The notes under the pieces: model-generated
The model's input: only the letters and a program-made list of their open reading frames with translations
What the model was told of the DNA's origin: nothing
Database searches by the model: none
Translations under genes and position numbers: made by a program
NCBI RefSeq assembly: GCF_050003625.1
Contig: NC_134401.1
Location: 90,002,852 to 90,066,851 of the forward strand
DNA: 64,000 nucleotides
Direction of reading: 5' to 3'
Origin: Haematobia irritans
Taxonomy: Eukaryota > Arthropoda > Insecta > Diptera > Muscidae
Shown: positions 52,501 to 61,500 of the stretch, piece after piece
Layout of the letters: each line of letters starts with the position of its first letter
How positions within the stretch are numbered: position 1 is the stretch's first letter

Positions 52501-55500
52501 AAAATTTGTCAAAATTTTATTTCTATAGAAAATTTTATTTCTATCCAAAATTTTGTCAAAATTTTATTTCTATGGAAAATTTTGTTAAAATTTTATTTCT
52601 ATAGAAAATTTTGTAAAAATTTTATCTCTATAGAAAATTTTGTTAAAATTTTATTTCTTTAGCACATTTTGTTAAAATTTTATTTCTATAGAAAATTTTT
52701 TCAAAATTTTATTTCAATAGAAAATTTTTTATTTGTAGAAAAAAATTTTCAAAACTTCTAGAAAAAATATTTCAAAAATGTATTTCAGTAGAAAATTTCG
52801 TCAAAATTTTATTTCTATAGAAAATTTTCGCAATATTTTATTTCTATAGAAAATTTTGTCAACATTTTATTTCTATAGAAAATTTTGTCAAAATTTTATT
52901 TCTATAGAAAATTTTGTCAAAATTTTATTTCTATAGAAAATTTTGTCAAAATTTTATTTCTATGGAATATTTTGTCAAAATTTTATTTCTATAGAAAATT
53001 TTGTCAAAATTTTATTTCTATAGAAAATTTTGTCAAAATCTTATTTCTATAGAAAAATTTGTCAAAATTTTATTTCTTTAGCAAATTTTGTTAAAATCTT
53101 ATTTCTATAGAAAATTTTGTCAAAATTTTATTTCAATAGAAAATTTTTTATTTGTAGAAAAAAATGTTCAAAACTTCTAGAAAAAATATTTCAAAAATGT
53201 ATTTCAGTAGAAAATTTCGTCAAAATTTTATTTCTATAGAAAATTTTCGCAATATTTTAATTCTATAGAAAATTTTGTCAACATTTTATTTCTATAGAAA
53301 ATTTTCTCAATATTTTATTTCTATAGAAAATTTTGTCAAAATTTTATTTCTATAGAAAATTTTGTCAAAATTTTATTTCTATAGAAAATTTTGTCAAAGT
53401 TTTATTTCTATAGAAAATTTTGTCAAAATTTTATTTCTATAGAAAATTTTGTCAAAATTTTATTTCTATAGAAAATTTTGTCAAAGTTTTATTTCTATAG
53501 AAAATTTTGTCAAAATTTTATTTAGAAAATTTTGTCAAAATTTTATTTCTATAGAAAATTTTGTCAAAATTTTATTTCTATTGAAAATTTTGTCAAAATT
53601 TTATTTCTATAGAAAATGTTGTCAAAATTTTATTTCTATAGAAAATTTTGTCAAAATTTTATTTCTATAGAAAATTTTGTCAAAATCTTATTTCTATAGA
53701 AGATTTTGTCAAAATTTTATTTCTATAGAAAATGTTGTCAAAATTTTATTTCTATAGAAAATTTTGTCAAAATTTTATTTCTATAGAACATTTTGTCAAA
53801 ATTTTATTTCTATAGAAAATTTTGTCAAAATTTTATTTCTATAGAAAATTTTGTCAAAATGTTATTTCTATAGATTTTTTTTCAAAATTTTACTACTATG
53901 GAAAATGTTTTCAATTTTTTTTATAGAAAATTTTATTTCCCTAGAAGTTGTTGTCTAAATTTTATTTTTATAAAAAATTTTGTCAAAATCTTATTTCTTT
54001 AGAAAATTTTGTCAAAATTTTATTTCTACAGAAAATTTTTGTCAAAATTTTATTTCTATAGAAAATTTTATTTCTATAGACAATTTTGTCTAAGTTTTAT
54101 TTCTATAGATTTTTTTTTTCGAAATTTTATTACTATGGGAAAATGTTTTCAATTTTGTTTTATAGAAAATTTTATTTCTCTAGAAGATTTTCTATAGAAA
54201 ATTTTGTCAAAATTTTATTTCCATCGTTTTTGTTTTTATTGTTGATTTGTACTTCAATCATATTGATTGTTGTGATCTCAGCTTTAAAACCATTGTGTTG
54301 ACTAAACTACAAGAGTAGCTTAACCAACAGAGGAAAAGAATGTTTGTCAAATTTATTTGGGCAAAGCCCTATAGGCTGCAAAATGGTTGGATGGGCGAAC
54401 GTTTCGGAATTACCACATTCCTCATCAACATCCTCTACTTGCAGCAAAACTATCAACCAATTATCAGAATAAATTCAGGCAGTTCACTAAAGCCAAAGTG
54501 AACCACACTCGAACCTTCCGAAAAAAAAGTTTATGATAGTTGGCCTTTGCCTAAATAAATCTTTGTACAAACTCAAATCGATGATTTAACAGTGGCTAAG
54601 GAAAAGAGAGAAATTTATACAAGGATTTATTTAGGCAAAGGCCAACTGTCATAAACATTTTTTCGGAAGGTTCGAGTGTGGTTCGCTTTGGGTTTAGTGA
54701 ACTACGCGAATTTATTCTGATAATTGGTTGATAGTTTTGCTGCAAGTAGAGGACGCTGATGAGGAATGTGGTAATTCCAAAACGTGCGTCCATCGAACCA
54801 TATATAGGGCTTTGCCCAAAATTTTTTACAAACATTCTTTCCCTCTGTTTGTTAAGCTACTCTTATAGTTTAGCCAATGCAATGGTTTTAAATCTGAGAT
54901 CAAAACAACAAATAAAATTTTATTTCTATAGAAAATTTTGTCAAAATTTTATTTCTATAGAACATTTTGTCAAAGTTTTATTTCTATAGAAAATTTTGTC
55001 AAAATTTTATTTCTCTGGAAAATGTTGTAAAAATTTTATTTTCAGAATTCTACCAAACAGTAAAAAATCTATCATTTGTGGTAGAATTCTACCAACTGTG
55101 GCAACCGTGATCTCAATCTTTTGGACTTTTACGTCTGGAATATTTTTGAGAGTAATGTGGGCATAAAAATTACCAATCCCATAAGAGCCACTTTCGTATG
55201 GCTTTGTTAGCCATTTGAAAGCATAATTGGTACCAAAAAGATAGCGAATTAGAACAAAGTTTGTTGCCTTTAAACAATAAAGTGAAGAAAAAATTTCTGA
55301 ATTGGAGTAATGCAGCGTATCCAAAACAGAGAGAAATGTGGCCACTGGAAAGAGATGGGCATCTAGATTTATATATGTTGGATAGATAGATCCTGTTGCC
55401 TTTTTACCTGAGGGTAAAAACAGATATTTCATGATGTATTTGGGAGACCCAATATATGGCCTACAAAACAATGGAAGTATCTTTAGTGCAACTTTGATTA

Positions 55501-58500
55501 AAATTTGGCTTTTTGTTAAGTAATTAATAATATTCTTAATTTTCCTGTTGTATAAGTTGATGAAAAAAAAACAACCAAGACTCTTCTTCTATTTCATGAA
55601 GCGGCTTCGAATAATTCTTCTTTGATCTTGCATTTTAGATGAATAGTTTAGTTTATCTTTAATCTCTATTTATTCCACTAAATAGAAAAACAAGACACTC
55701 TAAAGTGATAATATCATATAAATACATGTGAAAACAATCAATTAAGCTACATTTTGGAAAATGCTTCTGCCAGCATAGTCATTCCAAGGAAGACCCAAAA
55801 AACGGGTTAACACCACATGCATTCGTTAAAATCGCTAGTACGATACAAACAAAAGAAATATATGAAGAGACAAACAAGGCATGTAAACATTGACTTTACA
55901 GACTTTCGGAGTTTTTCATCTGCAGCGGCAAACAACACAAAAAACCCGAGAGCTAGATCGGAATTAAGATCAAAAACTAAAAAATTAACGAGGGCAACAC
56001 TTTTGCGACTGTTGTTGGCCTTTTAAACATGAAGCGAAATTTTTTTGTTGCATGTTGCGCATGCGCCTGTGCTTTGTTGTTGTATGTTTTCGTAAATATT
56101 TACATACGGATGTGATACTGAGCATATGAAAACAACTACCTAACATGGAATGTTCAACATATTCAGAGGCAAATGTTTGTAAACAACACAACAGGAGGCG
56201 GTACTTTTGTGTTCTATAGAAGCCAATGGAATGGAATTGTTCTAGGCTAACAGAAGATAACAACATAAAGTTTATGGTTAAACAATCTGGCAGATTCATA
56301 ATATCGACCCTTACAGCTGTGATATTTTTCCATAGTTCTACATTATGACTTGCTCTAATCCCTTTTTCGCAGTCTTTAGTTTACAACCTGCTTTGGTGTA
56401 AAAGTTTTTTTATGGTCCCATAGACTAAAATACAGCCAGCAGGCAAATTGCTACAGGCAATTCTGAGACACTAACAAGAAATCAATTTTAATAAACCTGC
56501 CAGAGACAACAACACCACAGCCACTAGCATCAGCAGCTATCTCGATATCCAGTGAATGAAATAAATAATTTTTCAATTTTTTATTTAATAAACATAAATA
56601 AGAAAAGTTGATTGTGCAAACAGCATTAAATACAACATCAATTACAAGTGTCTTACAGTGAAGATCAAATGTTTTCTGCATGACAAGACATTTTTTCTCA
56701 TTCGTTCACGAAATTAATTGATTCATTTTATTTAATTGAAATTTTTTCACGAAAATTATAGTATCAATCTCAGAAATAATTTTAAATAAACAAGTATATA
56801 CGGACGAAAGCTCGGCCAGGCCGAATCTTATATACCCTCCACCATGGCTTGCGTAGAAACTTCTACGAAAGACTGTCATCCACAATCGAATTACTTGGGT
56901 TGTGGTACCTTAAAACTTCTTAACATCGTTTTCTAAATTGTGAGTTAGTCCATACGTGGTATATACTAGACAAAAAAGGTATGTTTAGGTAGGTTAGGTT
57001 AGCTTAGGTTAGGTGGTAGCCAGTGCTACCGCTACTACTTCAATCGAAGTATTTTGCTTCATTTTCACAAAATTTACTTCGTCACTCCTTCTTCCGAAAA
57101 TCTGCTTCACTTTTTGTTCCGCTTCAAATTTTTAAATTTGGACCTATATATAATTATGGACCGATGTGGACCAATTTTTGCATGGTTGGTAGAGATCGTA
57201 TACTGAAACCATGTACCAAATTTCAGCTGGATCGGATGAAATTTGCTTCTCTTAGAGTCCCCGCAAGCCAAATTTGGGGGTCCGTTTATATGGGGGCTAT
57301 ACGTAAAAGTGGACCGATATGGCCCATTTGCAATACCATCCGACCTACATCAAAAACAACTACTTGTGCCAAGTTTCAAGTCGATAGCTTCTTTCGTTCG
57401 GAAGTTAGCGTGATTTCAACAGAAGGACTACTTCAATTTTATTGAATCTACTCCACTTTTTTCCAAAATCTACTTCACACAATTTTTCACTAGCGGCAGC
57501 ACTGGTGGTAGCCCGATGTTTCAGGCTCACTTAGACTATTCAGTCCATTGTGATACCACATTGGTGAACTTCTCTCTTATCACTAAGTGCTGCCCGATTC
57601 CATGTTAAGCTCAATGACGGGGGACCTCCTTTTTATAGCCGAATGAAACCACTTAGAGAAGCTTTGAAACCCTCAGAAATGTCACCAGCATTACTGAGGT
57701 GGGATAATGCACCGCTGAAAAACTTTTTGGTGTTCGGTCGAAGCAGGAATCGAACCCACGACCTTCTGTATGCAAGGCGGGCATGCTAACCATTGCACCA
57801 CGATATAGGTAAGTCATCAAATAATTACGAATCGATATGGACTTTTGCACGGTACGTAGAGACCCACAATTGAAATATGGGGGTGCTTTTATGGGGGCTG
57901 TGTACAATTATGAACTTGATATTGACCAATTTTTGTGTGATTGGGGATCGATTTATCTGAGGATTGTATATAACTATAGACCGATATGCACCTAGTTAGG
58001 CATGGTTGTTAACGGCCATGTACTAGCACAATGTCCCAAATTTCAACTGACTCGGATAAAATTTGCTCCTCCAAGAGGCTCCAAAACCAAATCTCGGGAT
58101 CGGTTTATATGGGGGGCTATATATGATTATGGACTGATATGGACCACTTTTGGCATGGTTGTTAGAGACCATATACTACCACCACGTACCAAATTTCAAC
58201 CAGATCGGATGAATTTTGTTTCTCCAAAAGGCACCGGAGGACAAATATGGGGATCGTTTATATGGGGGCTCTATATAAATATGGACTGATATGAACCAAT
58301 TCCTGTGTGGTTGTTTGATATCATATACTAACATCACGTACCAAATTTCAACCGAATCGGATAAATTTTTTTCTTCCAAGGGGCTCCGGAGGTCAAATCT
58401 GGGGATCGGTTTATATGGGGTCTATATATAATTATGGACCGATGTGGACCAATTTTTGAAACTTCTCAGGAAAAGCCATCACATGGGGAAACATGTGATG

Positions 58501-61500
58501 GCTCTGTCGACCGCTTGAAGTCTATAATCCATGCCAAAGGTAGCTAATTCGAACAGATTTGATTTCCGAAATTTGGCACGTGATCACGCTTGCCACAATT
58601 AGTACAATTCTACCAAAAGTGGTGAATATTTTACTGTTTGGTAGATTGGTAGAATTCTTGATGTTTTGGCAGATTTTGCAAAATATTTCTCTCCAACTAA
58701 GTGATACTTCAATTTTCGATAGAAATAAAATTTTCACTAAATTTTCTATAGAAATAAAATTTTGACAAAATTTTCTATAGAATAAAATTATAACAAGTAT
58801 AAACGGCCGTAAGTTCAGCCAGGCCGAATCTTATGTACCCTCCACCATGGATTGCGTAGAAACTTCTACGAAAGACTGTTATACACAATCGAATTACTTG
58901 GGTTGTGGTATCTTAAATCGTTTTCTAAATTGTGAGTTAGTCCATACGTGGTACACCGAAAGAATTTTCTTCGTTAAAAGAACGAACATTTTCGTTAAAA
59001 GTACGAAATTTGTCATTGTTTTACAACCAAAGAAACTTTTCGTTAAAAGTACGAAATATTTCGTACTTTTTACGAAGAAAAGTTCTTCCAAAATTTTCGT
59101 AGTTTGTAAGAAAAAAATTCGTACTTTTTATGAAGAATCTTCGTACTTTTTATGAAAAATCTTCGTACTTTTTATGAAACAATTTCGTTCTTTTTATAAA
59201 AATATTTCGTACTTTTTATGAAAAATTTTCGTAGTTTTTATGAAAAATGTTCGTACTTTTTATGAAAAACGTTCGTACTTTTTTCTGAAAAATGTTTGAA
59301 CTTTTAGAAAAAAAAATTTATAGTCGAAAGTGCATTTGGTTGTAGTTGCAAGTGTGAAAAATTACATCACTACTTTACATCTTAAGTTTTTGAATAATTT
59401 TTAGTTTTATTGCTTCACTTTTATTCATAGCGCGCTATCACCCAAATAAGAAGTAGCATAGACTTGCATAAAAAATAGAATAAAGGAATACATTCAAGCA
59501 CATTATAAAAGACAATTTAATGCCGCGAACGGAAATTTTACAACTTCAATGAAACTTCTTCGTTATTTCAAAGAAAATGTTTCGTACTTTTTATGAAGAA
59601 ATTTTAACGCAGAATGTTTCGTAAAATATTCGTAAAAATTTCTTCACAAAATTCATGATATATGAAGAAAGTTTCGTTAAAAGTACGAACTTTTTACGAA
59701 GAAAAGTTAATGTAGAATGTTTCGTAGAAGTTTCGTATATTCGTAAAATGTTCTTCGTAAAATTTACGAAAATGAATGAAAATTTCGTTATTTTTATGAA
59801 GAATTCAGGAAGAATAGTTAATGAAGAATTCTTCGTAAAATTAACGAAGAGAATTCTTTCGGTGTATATATTAAACAAAAAGGTATGTAAGTCTACAAAT
59901 AATTACGAATCGATATGGACTTTTGCACGGTACGTAGGAAGGCAGAATTGAAATATGGGGGTCGCTTATATGGGGGCTATATACAATTATGAACTTGATA
60001 TGGACCAATTTTTGTGTGATTGGGGATCGATTTATCTGAGGGCTATATATAACTTTATAGACCGATACGGACCTATTTGGGCATGGTTGTTAACGGCCAT
60101 ATACTAGCACAATGTACCAAATTTCAACGGACTCGGAGGAAATTTACTCCTCCAAGAGGCTCCAAAACCAAATCTCGGGATCGGTTTATATGGGGGCTAT
60201 ATATGATTATGGACTGATATGGAACACTTTTGGCATGGTTGTTAAATATCATATACTACCACCACGTACCAAATTTCATCCAAATCGGATGAATTTTGCT
60301 TCTCCACAAGGCTTGAGGTCAAATCTGGGGATCGGTTTATATGGGGGCTATATATAATTATGGACTGATATGAACCAATTCATGCATGGTTGTTGGATAC
60401 CACATACTAACATCACGTACCAAATTTCAACCGAATCCGATGAATTTTGCTCATCCAAGGGGCTCCGGAGGTCAAATCTGGGGATCGGTTTATATGGGGG
60501 CTATATATAATTATAGACCGATGTGGACCAATTTTTACATAGTTGTTAGAGACCATATATGTACTTACACCATGTACCAAATTTCAGCCGGATCGGATGA
60601 AATTTTCTTCTCTTAGAGGCTCCGCAAGCCAAATCTGAGGATCGGTTTATATGGGGGCTATATATAATTATGGACCGATGTCGACCAATTTTTGCACGGT
60701 TGTTAAAGACCATATACTAACACAATGTACCAAATTTCAGCCGGATCGGATGAAATTTGCTTCTCTTAGAGGCTCCGAAAGCCAAATCGGGGGATCGGGT
60801 TATATGGGGGCTATATATAATTATGGACCGATGTGGACCAATTTTTGCGTGGTTGTTAGTTACACCATGTACCAAATCTCAGCCGGATCGGATGAAATTT
60901 GCTTCTCTTACAGGCTCCGCAAACCAAATTTGGGGGTCCGTTTATATGGGGGCTATACGTAAAAGTGGACCGATATGGCCCATTTGCAATACCATCCGAC
61001 CTACATCAATAACAACTACTTGTGCCAAGTTTCAAGTCGATAGCTTGTTTCGTTCGGAAGTTAGCGTGATTTCAACAGACGGACGGACGGACATGCTTAG
61101 ATCGATTCAGAATTTCACCACGACCCATAATATATATACTTTATGGGGTCTTAGAGCAATATTTCGATGTGTTACAAACGGAATGACAAAGTTAATATAC
61201 CCCCCATCCTATGGTGGAGGTGAAAAGTGTTATTCCACCAAGACAACGCACCGTGCCACAAGTCATTGAGAACGATGGCAAAAATTCATGAATTGGGCTT
61301 CGAATTGCTTCCCCACCCACCGTATTCTCCAGATCTGGCCCCCAGCGACTTTTTCTTGTTCTCAGATCTCAAAAGGATGCAGGGAAAAAATTTGGCTGCA
61401 ATGTAGAGGTGATCGCCGAAACTGAGGCCTATTTTGAGGCAAAACCGAAGGAGTATTACCAAAATGGTATCAAAAAAATGGAAGATCGTTATAATCGTTG

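Larger units (their letters stand above)
56790..58458 (+). mobile_element. H1 element interrupted by SINE-1 and a hAT MITE, 3' truncated
   Basis: 5' CAAGTATATACGGACGAAAG, then TACCCTCCACCATGG; H1 text resumes after the SINE at 57807 (AAATAATTACGAATCG). Four repeats to 58458; no (GTCY)n tract or hairpin. Confidence 0.72.

Noticed and set aside
53449..53670. Open frames such as [10 protein letters not shown] repeats
   Set aside because: They are minisatellite units read in one frame; same for 24044-24244 and 54009-54301.
51790..54235. CRISPR-like regular repeats
   Set aside because: The units are contiguous 29-bp tandem copies without unique spacers, in a eukaryotic genome.
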